DNA of 64,000 nucleotides. Source: Niallia sp. NCCP-28 (GTDB taxonomy: Bacteria > Bacillota > Bacilli > Bacillales > Cytobacillaceae). Below, one piece after another: positions 37,030 through 46,169 of this stretch. The stretch spans positions 1 to 64,000 of the forward strand of contig NZ_BQYJ01000006.1 of the NCBI RefSeq assembly GCF_023168165.1, written 5' to 3'. The translations under genes and the position numbers were made by a program. A model generated the notes under the pieces. The model had not been told where the DNA came from and made no database searches. It worked only from the letters and a program-made list of their open reading frames with translations. Position 1 is the stretch's first letter; the number at the start of each line of letters is the position of its first letter.

Positions 37030-37530
37030 GTGTTTTTTATAGAAAAGATACCTGTTAAGACGCTTAAAAAATTAAAAGAAGACGTTCAAAAAAATGATTT
37101 AGGAAAAGCAAGGGATAGACTACATGGGCTAATATCAACCTATCCCAATGAATTACAACTCCGCAAAAGGCTGGGGGATATCTATTTTGAATTAAAATAT
37201 CCTTCAATGGCTGGTCGATACTGGTATTTAGAAGAGAAGAAAACACCAGAAATGGTAAAAGCATGTATTCAGTTTGAAAAAAAGATGGGCAAAGACCCAG
37301 AAAAAATAGCAAGAGCTTTAAAGTATAAAGGGAATATGGAAATCTTAAAAAGATTGAAATTAGACGAGGAAATTTTCTCTCTACCAAACAAAGTGAAAGA
37401 AAAATTGGTAGAAAAACCTGAAAATTCATTGGATGATAAATTAGTAACTTTTGGCTGTTTATCCATAATAGTTTTAATAATTATCTTAATACTAATCGGG
37501 ATTTACACAGTCTTTAAATGGATATTTTGA
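37030..37530 (+). CDS. DUF6584-like protein with C-terminal membrane helix
   Basis: Protein of about 166 residues. Residues 10-60 (LGKARDRLHGLISTYPNELQLRKRLGDIYFELKYP) look like TPR-type helical repeats and match the DUF6584 family. The last 30 residues (GCLSIIVLIIILILIGIYTVF) form one membrane helix. The start is unclear. GTG at 37030 is the only in-frame standard start, but the GGAG overlaps it; an ATA at 37039 has the ideal distance to that site. The gene may have lost its ATG and be poorly translated. Function unknown. Confidence 0.65.
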   Translation: MFFIEKIPVKTLKKLKEDVQKNDLGKARDRLHGLISTYPNELQLRKRLGDIYFELKYPSMAGRYWYLEEKKTPEMVKACIQFEKKMGKDPEKIARALKYKGNMEILKRLKLDEEIFSLPNKVKEKLVEKPENSLDDKLVTFGCLSIIVLIIILILIGIYTVFKWIF

Positions 37531-37686
37531 TTTTCAAAGAATGAGTGATTGATTTAAACAAGTGAAAGCTTTTGCGGTAACCTTTTCTGATTGGACTAAA
37601 GGAAAAGAGTTAGTTTAATGAAGAGCTGTAATTTAACTTATGTGTTTAAGGAATTTGTTTTATATAGATAAAGGAGAAATGGAAAT

Positions 37687-37881
37687 ATGAAAAAATATTG
37701 TTGCGAAGATATGGATTATCATGCGAATTATAAATGTGATTTACATGATAATCCATATGAATGTCCTGACAAAATTCTTATATACGATAAAAGGAGTCAG
37801 GACTATGGCTTGATTATTCATGACGGTGGTACTTCAAGCATTCAAATAATTTTTTGTCCCTGGTGTGGGTCAAAATTATGA
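37687..37881 (+). CDS. Small cysteine-rich protein (DUF6980-like)
   Basis: Protein of 64 residues with Cys pairs at both ends (YCCEDMDYH and FCPWCGSKL), suggesting a zinc ribbon. YGLIIHDGGTSS and the CPWCG end resemble a conserved Bacillus family of unknown function. AAGGAGAAATGG precedes the ATG. It lies alone between the membrane protein and a VOC protein. Confidence 0.7.
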   Translation: MKKYCCEDMDYHANYKCDLHDNPYECPDKILIYDKRSQDYGLIIHDGGTSSIQIIFCPWCGSKL

Positions 37882-38084
37882 ATTGGTAATTATCAGTAGT
37901 CTTCTAGCTAGTGCTTTGCTTTAATAGAACTATGTTGGCTATTTTGAGGTAAGAAAAGGACAGGTTAGTGGAAGAAGGAGAAAAAACTTTTTTTTCGAAT
38001 AATAAGGATGAGTAGGTTAGTTACAAAAGGAATTTAACAAAAAGCGAAAAACTAAAATTTAAAGACAGACAGGAGTCAGATACG

Positions 38085-38432
38085 ATGATAAAAGGTTTTG
38101 GAGGAATATTTTGGAGAACTAAGAATCTTGATGTTATAAAAAAATGGTACAGTGAAGTGTTGAAGATTGAAATAGAAAATTGGAATGGGACTGTGATTAA
38201 ACCCCACTTAGGAAATGAGACTATCTTTTCTTTCTTTACCGAGAATGACAGTTATTTTCCAACAGAACAACAAGTGATGTTAAATTTCCAAGTACATAAT
38301 CTAAACGAGACTATTAAGCATCTTGAACATATTGGTGTACCTCTTGCAAAGAAAAAAGAGATTAGTGAATTTGGAAAGTTTATTTGGATTAAAGATCCTG
38401 AAGGTCGACTGATCGAGCTTTGGGAGAAATAG
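38085..38432 (+). CDS. VOC-superfamily (glyoxalase/bleomycin resistance-like) protein
   Basis: Protein of 115 residues with one vicinal-oxygen-chelate fold. FWRTKNLDVIKKWYSEVLKI starts the first beta-alpha-beta module, and GKFIWIKDPEGRLIELWE is the typical ending with a metal-ligand Glu. Family members include lyases, dioxygenases and antibiotic-binding proteins, so the reaction cannot be named. The length fits a single-domain VOC dimer. Confidence 0.83.
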   Translation: MIKGFGGIFWRTKNLDVIKKWYSEVLKIEIENWNGTVIKPHLGNETIFSFFTENDSYFPTEQQVMLNFQVHNLNETIKHLEHIGVPLAKKKEISEFGKFIWIKDPEGRLIELWEK

Positions 38433-38583
38433 CAGGATGTAATCATTTGCTAGTAAGTTAACAGGGGCAAGAGTTGAAGGTCAGGGGGCCCACAAATAGC
38501 AGCTTTCTTCTTGCACTAAACCAGCTAATAGTTTAACACGGATTGGATATATTAAAGGAGCGGAATATTTAGGGAGTGGAATT

Positions 38584-38676
38584 ATGAAAATGTATTTTTT
38601 CGCAGTGACATATGAGGTTTGTAAACACAATAATATTTATCAATCAATAACAATAGACCATCAAATTTCATTATAA
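38584..38676 (+). CDS. Possible 30-residue ORF, perhaps a truncated gene
   Basis: A short reading frame starting MKMYFFAVTYEVCKHNNIYQ follows AAAGGAG and GGGAGTGG. It ends inside an inverted repeat (CCATCAAAT/ATTTGATGG, 38658-38684) that may be a terminator. It could be a small peptide or the 5' remnant of a longer gene. The rest of the 38433-38782 gap holds nothing recognised. Confidence 0.35.
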   Translation: MKMYFFAVTYEVCKHNNIYQSITIDHQISL

Positions 38677-38782
38677 TTTGATGGCCTATTTATGTGCATT
38701 ACTAAATTCTTTGATAGGAAGCAGCAAGGTTTTAGCTTTTTTACTAAAAAAAATCATCCTTAATAATTTCTTATAACAAAGA

Positions 38783-40450
38783 TCATTCTAGGCTTTCCAG
38801 CCATTCTTTCATCCTATCCAGATTCTCTGAAAGAGGACGTTTAATTAATCCTCTTTCATAACGCGAAAGAGTACTATGGGAAATCCCTATACTTTTCGCT
38901 GCATCGGTTAAACTAATTTTCTTTTTCTTTCTGGTTGTTTTTATTAAATCTGGAGTAACGTCCATTTCTATCATTTTTGGCTCACTCACTGCTACTTCTT
39001 CTTTTGCTGACATTCCTTTTAGAAGAGAGGAGAAGTTTACAGCTTTATATGTATTACTTTCTAAAGAAAATTCTTCTAATAAGTCTATATCTTTTAGTGT
39101 AACATCATCGGAAGGGACAATCTGAACACGGGCTTTAAGCCACGAATTCGTGAACCAATTTCGCTCCCGCTCCATAATCGCTTCTGTCCAATCACTTTCT
39201 ACATAAAGCCATGCTTTTATAATTCCATCATGCTGAAGTGTATCTAGTATTTCTTCAAACTGCTCTTTCATTCTCGAACCATAACGTGTAGCAGGTTCAA
39301 TCCCCATCACATTTAAAAGGCCTTTATCGCCACCGATTAAGTAAGGCCTTAAGTAATCAGAGCCTTTTTGCCGGATTCTCCATTGCCACGATAAATATCT
39401 TGCTAATCTCTTATGAAATTTTTGCTTAGTTGGATGATAGTGAAGCGTTTTAAGTGCCAATAAACCGCTGCTTTTTTTTGCACCGAATAAGAAATTAGAC
39501 AATAATTCTCCAGGACGAATACTGCACTCATATATACCAATTGGTTTATCTCCACGATAGGCTACATTTACACTATCGACTACAAAAAGAGGGTTAAATT
39601 GAACATTCCCATATTCTTCAATCTCTCCATTTTCAGGATCGATTAATTTTAAGTTGTCTCGTTCAATACGAACCCAAATAGTGGTAAGGGCGGCTAACCG
39701 TTTCATAATATCGTCCCGTTCTTTTTTTCGATAGCCGGTCTGATAGCCTTCATCATTGCTGCGACCTTGTACCTGCCTTAAATTAAGGGCGTCATCTGTG
39801 TGAAATCGTATCATTTGATCTTTATGGGCAGCTTGTTTCATCCATAGAATAGAAATAATATCAAAAATATCCGCTGTTAAGTCATCCATAGAAGTAAGCG
39901 CCTGTTCTGTTAAGTGATTCCATTTGTTCAGTTCTTGATTAGATAGAAGTTTAGGATAATCACTAACCGTCCTCACTTGTGCAGTCGCTTCGATTACTTT
40001 TTCCTTAATTTTAGCAGTAGGAAGGGCCTCGTTTAAATCAAATTCATTTTTGCTGATCGTTTCTCTAATCTTGTGAAAAAGAATGGCAGAACCAGATTCT
40101 ACAAAACTTTGATTTAAAAGAGAAGTAATTAAATCTCTATTATTTTCCTTTTTATTATTATTGTTATTATTAAAATCAAAATCAATATATGGAATAACAA
40201 ATTCCCGAATTTGATTTTGATAAATATGTAGCCATTCATTCATATTACTCATAGATAAATGATGTTCAGCTGCTATTTGATCGACTATAACCAAAAAAGC
40301 TTTTAAAGACTGGCAAGGTTCAAAGTTCGGATCATCTTTCATTAAAGATCGCATATCTCTTTTCCATTGTTGAAGAAGCAGTGGAAAATCACCAAAAGTA
40401 TTTTTTCCAAATTGCAAAAAACGTTTTTGAATATCCTTTGTATTTGTCAT
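38783..40450 (-). CDS. Large plasmid protein with C-terminal XRE helix-turn-helix, possibly replication-linked
   Basis: Protein of 555 residues, function not established. The C-terminal 55 residues (KKKKISLTDAAKSIGISHSTLSRYERG) form an XRE helix-turn-helix. The middle (YLSWQWRIRQKGSDYLRPYL then GGDKGLLNVMGIEPATRYGS) resembles plasmid-encoded proteins I associate with replication, but I cannot name the family with certainty. A poly-Asn stretch near residue 100 comes from an ATT-rich microsatellite. The start is set at the ATG with GGTGA 5 bases upstream; a GTG three codons earlier is possible. It follows a small DNA-binding gene and is divergent from the iteron region, a position that fits initiation or copy control. 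Confidence 0.6.
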   Translation of the reverse strand: MTNTKDIQKRFLQFGKNTFGDFPLLLQQWKRDMRSLMKDDPNFEPCQSLKAFLVIVDQIAAEHHLSMSNMNEWLHIYQNQIREFVIPYIDFDFNNNNNNKKENNRDLITSLLNQSFVESGSAILFHKIRETISKNEFDLNEALPTAKIKEKVIEATAQVRTVSDYPKLLSNQELNKWNHLTEQALTSMDDLTADIFDIISILWMKQAAHKDQMIRFHTDDALNLRQVQGRSNDEGYQTGYRKKERDDIMKRLAALTTIWVRIERDNLKLIDPENGEIEEYGNVQFNPLFVVDSVNVAYRGDKPIGIYECSIRPGELLSNFLFGAKKSSGLLALKTLHYHPTKQKFHKRLARYLSWQWRIRQKGSDYLRPYLIGGDKGLLNVMGIEPATRYGSRMKEQFEEILDTLQHDGIIKAWLYVESDWTEAIMERERNWFTNSWLKARVQIVPSDDVTLKDIDLLEEFSLESNTYKAVNFSSLLKGMSAKEEVAVSEPKMIEMDVTPDLIKTTRKKKKISLTDAAKSIGISHSTLSRYERGLIKRPLSENLDRMKEWLESLE

Positions 40451-40459
40451 GATAATCAC

Positions 40460-40942
40460 CTAATTGGTATGATTTATGGTGGTAAAGAGAAACGCATTAG
40501 GAGTATAGTTTTCTAAGTAGAATGAGTAAATATGATCCGGTAAAATACCAAAATCATGAATAATACTAATACTGCCAGAAGAAAAAAAGCGAACAAACGG
40601 CTGCTGTTCCATAATCGCCTCCATTAGAGATTGAACATCGCTCTCTTTCCATAAAACATAATTTATTTTTTGTTTTTCCAAAGCTGCTAACGTTAATTCG
40701 GTCTTTTTCTTTTCTTGCTTAATATCACATTGAAAGATGTAGTTTCCATCATAATAATAAAAAGGAACCTCTTTCACTTTTGTAAGCTTATAATATTCTA
40801 TTTGTTCCTTAAACCATACTGGTCCGCTTGATAGCACTTCTAAAGGAGTAGGAAATACTCCACGAAGATGATAGGTGGAAACTTTTCTGCGATCCCATCC
40901 TAATATTTCACCAGCTTCCTTAACTCCAACAAATAGACCCAT
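40460..40942 (-). CDS. MerR/excisionase-like HTH protein
   Basis: Protein of 160 residues. The N-terminal VGVKEAGEILGWDRRKVSTY followed by GVFPTPLEVLSSGPVWF is a winged helix like AlpA/excisionase and MerR-type domains. The rest (YYYDGNYIFQCDI and following) is unassigned. Its stop codon touches the start region of the large XRE-containing gene, so both form one leftward operon whose promoter faces the iterons. It probably binds DNA there; this is inference. Confidence 0.65.
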   Translation of the reverse strand: MGLFVGVKEAGEILGWDRRKVSTYHLRGVFPTPLEVLSSGPVWFKEQIEYYKLTKVKEVPFYYYDGNYIFQCDIKQEKKKTELTLAALEKQKINYVLWKESDVQSLMEAIMEQQPFVRFFSSGSISIIHDFGILPDHIYSFYLENYTPNAFLFTTINHTN

Positions 40943-41107
40943 CTCATCATCCCTCCATCAACAGAATATAAAAATATTATTCATAGAGAGTATTTATTAT
41001 CTATGTATCTATGACTATTATTAAAATAACTGTTGCTTTTGTCAACACATATAATGAGGAAAGAAGTTACCTCCACACTAAAAAGAAAGGAGAAATTTTC
41101 TTAAAAA

Positions 41108-42240
41108 ATGACGTTTCTTTTCACACTATGCACTAATTTTTTTTATTTTAGAAAAATGCTAAAGACACGATAAACTCTTTTTTAACTTTCATAATAAAAA
41201 AGGAGAAATTTTTTTATGTTTAACGGCCAATATATCCGCTCTATCTTTGTATTTATAACCTCTTTTTATAATGTGCAACTGTTTTTTCTTATGACGTTTC
41301 CTTTCACACTATGCACAAACATCATTAAAAATAGAAAAACACTCATAATCATTAGCTGTGCACTAATTATTGTTAATAATGACGTTTCCTTTCACATCGT
41401 GCACAAAATTATTTTTTTTAAAATCTACTAAAGAAAAATTGAGAGCAAAAAAATATTAGAATTAAGCATTAGGAGGATGGTCAATAATTTTCCTCTTTGA
41501 CGTTTCCTTTCACAAGTTTTCCAAAATATTATTTTATTTTATTCAAAAGTACTTAAAATTTCTCTTGCCTTATTATGCATGGGAATTTTTGCTTTATTTT
41601 TAATGATTGAAATATATTTTGAGAGAATTTTTCTAGCATTCTTTTCAATAGAAATAAAATTAGTAGGCTGTTCAAACACATGCACAATTCCAAAAATGAC
41701 GTTTCCTTTCACATAACGCACAAAAAATTTTCCTTTTTATTAAATAAGTCTTACCATACTTACCTTTTTCTCCCTTATTTAACAGACCTTTTTGAATGGT
41801 CCTTACTTCACAATGACGTTTCCTCTCACACAGTGCACATTTTTTCACCTTTCACTTTGGCTTTATTAATAAATCTCCATCTATATATTTTTTTTCCTAC
41901 TCATTAGTACAACCTTTCATCAAAACTCATTTTGTTCATTTACTTAGTTAAAATTAGAAAAAATTGTGTCTATTTTAATTATTTCTGTAAAAAAAGTTCT
42001 ATTTTTTGCACTATATTAACTAAAATGCTGCAAAAAACAGAAAAAATGACGTTTCCTCTCACACAAACATGCACAAAAATTCGTGCACATTTTTGCGAAA
42101 ACTTTGCTTTAAAATGACACTTTTTCCGCTCAAAGCATTGGGACCAAAGGGTTTCAGCCATTTTGCTCGACTCAAAAAAAATGACGTTTCCTCTCACATG
42201 GCCTCAAAAAAAGAAAGAAAAAATGACGTTTCCTCTCACA
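41108..42240 (+). repeat. Replication iterons: nine 18-bp direct repeats
   Basis: ATGACGTTTCCTYTCACA occurs in one orientation at 41108, 41291, 41379, 41497 (one mismatch in the first base), 41696, 41813, 42046, 42181 and 42223; the 41108 copy has TTTCTTTT. Many are followed by TGCAC within a few bases. Spacing is irregular (42-350 bp), and the upstream copies have CCTTTC while the four proximal copies have CCTCTC. The array precedes a putative initiator gene, the classic layout of an iteron-controlled theta origin. No gene is accepted here; apparent reading frames are translations of the repeat. Confidence 0.85.
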
Positions 42241-42394
42241 CAAAATTTTTTTAGGGAATTTGTGAGCCCTTGGGGGACAAGGGGTTCAAGCTTTTGTGCA
42301 CGTTTCAAAAAGCTCTAATTAAAGAGGGGGATTTTGTGAAAATCCAATTTGCTATAATGGATAAAAATAAACGTAGAATGAGGAGGGGAGAAGT

Positions 42395-43504
42395 ATGGCT
42401 AAAAACAAAATCATTATAGATGGCTTTCGCATGCACCAATCTATATTAAATGAATTTCGTTTTATAAGAGATGAATCTTTCTCCCGTCCTCCAGCTTCGA
42501 GTTATGTTGTCTACCTAACCATGTTAAAACAACTAGATGTAGAGAATAATAGCCGTGGTATATTACGCGAGTATAACCTTTCCTATTGGTCCAAAAAGCT
42601 AAATATCTCCTATAGTACGCTATATAGCGGAAAATGTTGGCTAGAAAAAAATCACTTTATCAAGGATACGATTGATGCTGCTGGCATGCCTGTTACCGTT
42701 ATGAAAGATGTAGAGAAATATAATAAGCCAGAAGAAGGACATGAATTAAATTATTTACTCATTCCACATGCACTGCTAGAAACGAATATCTTAGCCGAAT
42801 TTGTGCGCACATCGAATCCGGAGGCTATTGAACTATTATTTTCCCTGCTTAATCAATTCCGTACAGGTTTATCCAAAATGGAAGGTGACTCATTTGAATC
42901 AGTAAAAATGAGCAGAACGATGAATACCCTAAAAGAGCAGTTAAATAAAAATGCTAAGGGAGTAAGACAGATTTTAAGCATATTAGAATCTTTATTTCAT
43001 GTGCAATTCGAGGGATTAACATTTCGTGGGAAACAAATGTGGGTTCGCAAGATCTGGATTTCTTTAAAAGCAGAGTGTGTAGTAGAAAAAACAGATGAAT
43101 TCCAAGTAGATCAATTAATGGCTATGCTTTCACATGAACTAACTTATTTCCTAGATGGTCTCCGTATTAAATATAAACCTCGGGATCAAAGAGACGTTAT
43201 GATTGCTTTTAACCAGGAAGTAATAAAAGCGCTAAAATATCTAAAAGACGAAAAGTACGCTTCTTTCAATCGGGATCATTTTATCAAACATTACTTCTTA
43301 GAATGTATAGACAATATTGCAGAACAGTACCAACAAAAAAGAAAAGAGACATCTACTTATAAATGGCATTCTATTGGAGCTGTATTCCGGATATTCTTCC
43401 GTAATAACTTAAAAATTGCATTAGAAAAAATACCATATGGAATTGTGCATGATGCTAAAGTAGAAGCATTTAGTCAAAAAGAAAAAATTCTTTTTCCTAT
43501 TTAG
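42395..43504 (+). CDS. Putative plasmid replication initiator (Rep)
   Basis: Protein of 369 residues. Residues 30-100 (RPPASSYVVYLTMLKQLDVE, LSYWSKKLNISYSTLYSGKCWLEKNHFI) look like a winged-helix DNA-binding domain, as seen at the N-terminus of many initiators. A second basic helical half follows (FRGKQMWVRKIWISLKAE). There is no Walker motif, so it is not a helicase. GAGGAGGGGAGAAG precedes the ATG, and nine iterons end 155 bp upstream. I do not recognise the exact Rep family. Its job is inferred mainly from the iteron array and the partition genes nearby. Confidence 0.7.
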   Translation: MAKNKIIIDGFRMHQSILNEFRFIRDESFSRPPASSYVVYLTMLKQLDVENNSRGILREYNLSYWSKKLNISYSTLYSGKCWLEKNHFIKDTIDAAGMPVTVMKDVEKYNKPEEGHELNYLLIPHALLETNILAEFVRTSNPEAIELLFSLLNQFRTGLSKMEGDSFESVKMSRTMNTLKEQLNKNAKGVRQILSILESLFHVQFEGLTFRGKQMWVRKIWISLKAECVVEKTDEFQVDQLMAMLSHELTYFLDGLRIKYKPRDQRDVMIAFNQEVIKALKYLKDEKYASFNRDHFIKHYFLECIDNIAEQYQQKRKETSTYKWHSIGAVFRIFFRNNLKIALEKIPYGIVHDAKVEAFSQKEKILFPI

Positions 43505-43507
43505 GAG

Positions 43508-43540
43508 CCCTGTAAAAAAATTCAATTATTACAGGGTTAT
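43508..43540 (+). terminator. Terminator after the rep gene
   Basis: CCCTGTAA/TTACAGGG makes an 8-bp stem with a 13-nt loop directly after the rep stop codon. The following T-tract is broken (TTATTCGTGTTTTTT). Confidence 0.7.
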
Positions 43541-43608
43541 TCGTGTTTTTTCTAATAAGTAAACAACGTAGAAATCCATTAACTATATACGTTATTACTA
43601 ACAATAAA

Positions 43609-43637
43609 CCCACTTTTTTATAAAGTGGGGATTTTTT
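43609..43637 (+). terminator. Second terminator downstream of rep
   Basis: CCCACTTT/AAAGTGGG with a 5-nt loop is followed by GATTTTTT. Together with the preceding hairpin it gives a tandem terminator after rep. Confidence 0.8.
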
Positions 43638-43639
43638 AT

Positions 43640-44303
43640 ACTTTAAATTATTCCGAAAGAACACCTGTGAATTTGTAGATATTTTTTAAATAAATTTGTG
43701 AGTATCTGAATCTATTATTTTTTAGTATGTGCACATGTGAAAATACTGGTTGGTTTGCTGCGCATAAGTGGAAACTATGATAAAAGGAAACATGGAATAT
43801 AGCTCTAACCCTTGCTATGAAAGAAATAAGCGCTAACTTTCTAAAAAAGCCTAATATATTTGTTTTTTTTATTACTTATGTTTTTCTTTAATTTGATTTA
43901 TATTTTATTATTTTATGTTTTATACCAATTAAAAATGACATAACGAACTATTTATCCTTTAGAAATTTGCATCTTATTCGTACAAAATAAAATGAAAATT
44001 TCGTTTTTACCTTTATACTTATTCTTCATCAAAAAGCTCTTGTTAGCTAATGAGACTTTTTCGCAATCTATTCATGGTATAGTAATTCCTTAAGAAGATT
44101 GGAAACAAAAGCTAAATATTCTTTGCTATAATAAAACAAAGTAAATGGTAATTTAGATGGACTAGAGGTGAATCTATATGTATTGGACTCCATTATTTGA
44201 AAACGATGTACCAGTAGCACGCTTCTGCTCTTAATGGCATGAAGGTGACTACATCTCTCCGTTAGGGGCAGTATCGACCTAAATAAAAAACGGAGGATAA
44301 AAA
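43640..44303. other. AT-rich gap before the DMT transporter
   Basis: No intact gene is seen in about 660 bp. A short reading frame from ATG 44178 (MYWTPLFENDVPVARFCS) stops at TAA, and reading continues in frame as WHEGDYISPLGAVST to a second stop. It may be a leader peptide or a gene remnant. The rest is A/T-rich without clear signals. Confidence 0.4.
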
Positions 44304-45179
44304 ATGAAAAATACCTTATTAGGTTCCTTATATTTAATTCTAGCTTCAAGTATTTGGGGCGGTATGTATGTTGTTGTGAAAGTGGTAGTGTCCGTCATAC
44401 CACCGCTGGAACTGGTGTGGTTGCGATATTTAGTCGCTATATTCGCACTTCTCCTTATAGGTTTTATTACTAAACAAAAATGGAGAATCAAAAAACGTCA
44501 TTTCCTGCTAATCATAGCTATTGGTATTATTGGAAACACGATCTCGATTGTTGCTCAGGAAACTGGCACCATGCTGTCCACAGCACAAATGGGTGCCATA
44601 ATTACTTCTTCAACACCAGCATTTATGGTTATTTTCGCTCGCTTAATCCTTAAAGAACGCTTGACTATTAAAAAGGGACTCTCTGTTTGTTTAGCTACAA
44701 TTGGAGTATTTCTCATTGTTGGAATTGGTAATATGAGTATGTCCAGTACACTTGGTGGTGTTTCACTTATTATTGCTGCTTTAACATGGGCACTTATGTC
44801 TGTACTTGTAAAACGTTTACCCAGTGATTATTCGCAAATAGTGGTAACAACCTATACCATATTGGTAGCTCTAATTGTATTGACGCCTTTTGTTTTGCAG
44901 CGTCTACATGAAATCAATATCTCTCAACTGACTCACCCCACTATTTGGGGAGGACTTTTGTATTTAGGAGTTGTTTCAACAGCAGGAGGATTTCTTCTTT
45001 GGAATCGAGGCTTACAAATGCTTAACGCCTCAAGTGGAGGGATATATTTCTTTTTTCAACCTCTTGTTGGATCATTACTTGGATGGCTTGTGCTAGGCGA
45101 AAAGATTGGTTCCACTTTTTGGATAGGCTCTATCTTAATTCTCCTAGGTGTCTTATTTGTGATCAGAGAAAATAAATAG
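44304..45179 (+). CDS. EamA/DMT-family transporter
   Basis: Membrane protein of 291 residues with about ten helices in two EamA repeats. The first opens with YLILASSIWGGMYVVVK and the second covers about residues 150-285 (LIIAALTWALMSVLVKRLP; WNRGLQMLNASSGGIYFFFQPLVG). DMT proteins of this type export amino acids or other metabolites, or are of unknown substrate. It has a GGAGG ribosome binding site and its own terminator, so it is a single transcription unit. Confidence 0.88.
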   Translation: MKNTLLGSLYLILASSIWGGMYVVVKVVVSVIPPLELVWLRYLVAIFALLLIGFITKQKWRIKKRHFLLIIAIGIIGNTISIVAQETGTMLSTAQMGAIITSSTPAFMVIFARLILKERLTIKKGLSVCLATIGVFLIVGIGNMSMSSTLGGVSLIIAALTWALMSVLVKRLPSDYSQIVVTTYTILVALIVLTPFVLQRLHEINISQLTHPTIWGGLLYLGVVSTAGGFLLWNRGLQMLNASSGGIYFFFQPLVGSLLGWLVLGEKIGSTFWIGSILILLGVLFVIRENK

Positions 45180-45185
45180 TAGTAC

Positions 45186-45217
45186 AAAACCCCTTCAACC
45201 GTTAATGAGGGGATTTT
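45186..45217 (+). terminator. Terminator of the DMT transporter gene
   Basis: AAAACCCCTTCA pairs with TGAGGGGATTTT with a single bulged base and is followed by a short T-run. It begins 7 bp after the stop codon. Confidence 0.75.
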
Positions 45218-45364
45218 ACATGTATCCAGAATAGGATGAAGATCTAAATAAACGAGATAAAGTAATACAAAACTCCTTTTTTTGAGATATTATCCTTCTT
45301 AAACTAACTGCCTGTGAGTTGAACAAGGATAATAAGCTTTCTTGGGAGTGGTCAAGAAATTTCT

Positions 45365-45995
45365 ATGGGGCTTTTAATCGGTAAAAAGATAGTGTTCTTT
45401 AAGGGGGCTTTATATTAGCAGGAGTATTTATAGTTCCCAAATTACTAAAACTACTTTCTAATTTAAACGTTACAGAACCAGTTGTATCTATAGCCTTAGT
45501 GATTTGCTTTGCCTTTGTTTATTTTGCTGATATATTAGGAATGGCAGGTATCATTGGAGCTTTTGCTGCAGGATTAGCTATTTCTCAGACCGATTTCAAA
45601 CATCCTGTAGAAAGTAAAGTAGAGTCAATTGCATATGCTCTATTTGTTCCAGTGTTTTTTGTCAGCATAGGTTTAAATGTTTCCTTTGATGGGATAGGAA
45701 ATCAAATAGATTTTATGGTTGCTTTATCTATCATTGCCGTACTGACGACATTATTAGGCGGAGCGTTAGAAGCGAAGTTAGCAGGTTTTGGTACACACTA
45801 CTCATCATTTATTATAGGAGCTGGCATGGTATCAGGGGAGAAGTGGCCTTGATTATTGCAGCTGCTGGACTACAAGAATCATTGTTGCAGAAGGAATATT
45901 TCACTTCTGTTATGATTGTAATTATAGTCACGTCCCTAGTAGCTCTCTCCAGGTTAACGCATGTAATACAAGGTGAATTAAAAAAGAGCAATTAA
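45365..45995 (+). pseudogene. Decayed CPA2/NapA-type Na+/H+ antiporter
   Basis: The readable middle (VYFADILGMAGIIGAFAAGL, FFVSIGLNVSFDGIG, IIAVLTTLLGGALEAKLAGF) is the C-terminal membrane half of a KefB/NapA-type cation/proton antiporter. Frame changes are needed near 45403-45410, in a run of G, and near 45833-45842, after which GEVALIIAAAGLQ continues to a stop at 45995. About the first 200 codons are absent. It is therefore a truncated, twice-frameshifted remnant. It lies just upstream of the fluoride riboswitch, but whether the two were ever linked is unknown. Confidence 0.82.
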
Positions 45996-46010
45996 TGTTC
46001 TATAAACGGG

Positions 46011-46038
46011 TTGCATTTTTCCTTAATTGGGTTAGAAT
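46011..46038 (+). promoter_or_regulatory. Promoter of the fluoride riboswitch-crcB operon
   Basis: TTGCAT (46011-46016) and TAGAAT (46033-46038) are separated by 16 bp and lie about 28 bp before the riboswitch aptamer. Confidence 0.6.
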
Positions 46039-46065
46039 ATATTTTATAAAATAATAAATAAATTT

Positions 46066-46148
46066 AGGTGATGAAGTTCGCCTTTAACCGCCACTTGTGG
46101 CTAATGACTCCTGCTGGTTTTTTACTGGCAGGGGTCTTTTTATTTTTT
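46066..46148 (+). promoter_or_regulatory. Fluoride riboswitch (crcB motif) with overlapping terminator
   Basis: AGGTGATGAAGTTCGCCTTT, AACCGCC and GGCTAATGACTCCTGC match the conserved pieces of the crcB RNA motif in order (GGTGATG-GTTCGCC, TTAACCGCC, GGCTAATG-CTCC). The 3' strand of the aptamer (46106-46114) is also the 5' arm of a 9-bp hairpin with 46128-46136, followed by TTTTTATTTTTT. Fluoride binding would thus prevent termination and switch on the two channel genes. The element is recognised from its consensus; binding is not tested. Confidence 0.93.
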
Positions 46149-46169
46149 CAGTTAGGAGGAAAAATTATA

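Noticed and set aside
41108-42240. CRISPR array
   Set aside because: The repeats are short (18 bp), irregularly spaced (42-350 bp), variable in sequence and lie in front of an initiator gene without cas genes; iterons explain them.
41680-42254. Several 60-75 residue reading frames across the origin region
   Set aside because: They are translations of the iteron (NDVSFHxxH or MTFPLTQ patterns), lack ribosome sites and overlap each other on both strands.
42267-42283. Single-strand origin or IS200-type hairpin (CCCTTG-gggga-CAAGGG)
   Set aside because: Only a 6-bp stem with no supporting replication or transposase features of that class.
44178-44280. Small gene before the DMT transporter
   Set aside because: The frame is broken by a stop after 18 codons and no family is recognised; recorded only as a possible leader or remnant.
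46068-46169. 34-residue N-terminal extension of the first CrcB protein
   Set aside because: This stretch is the fluoride riboswitch and its terminator; the true start has TTAGGAGGA in front of it.
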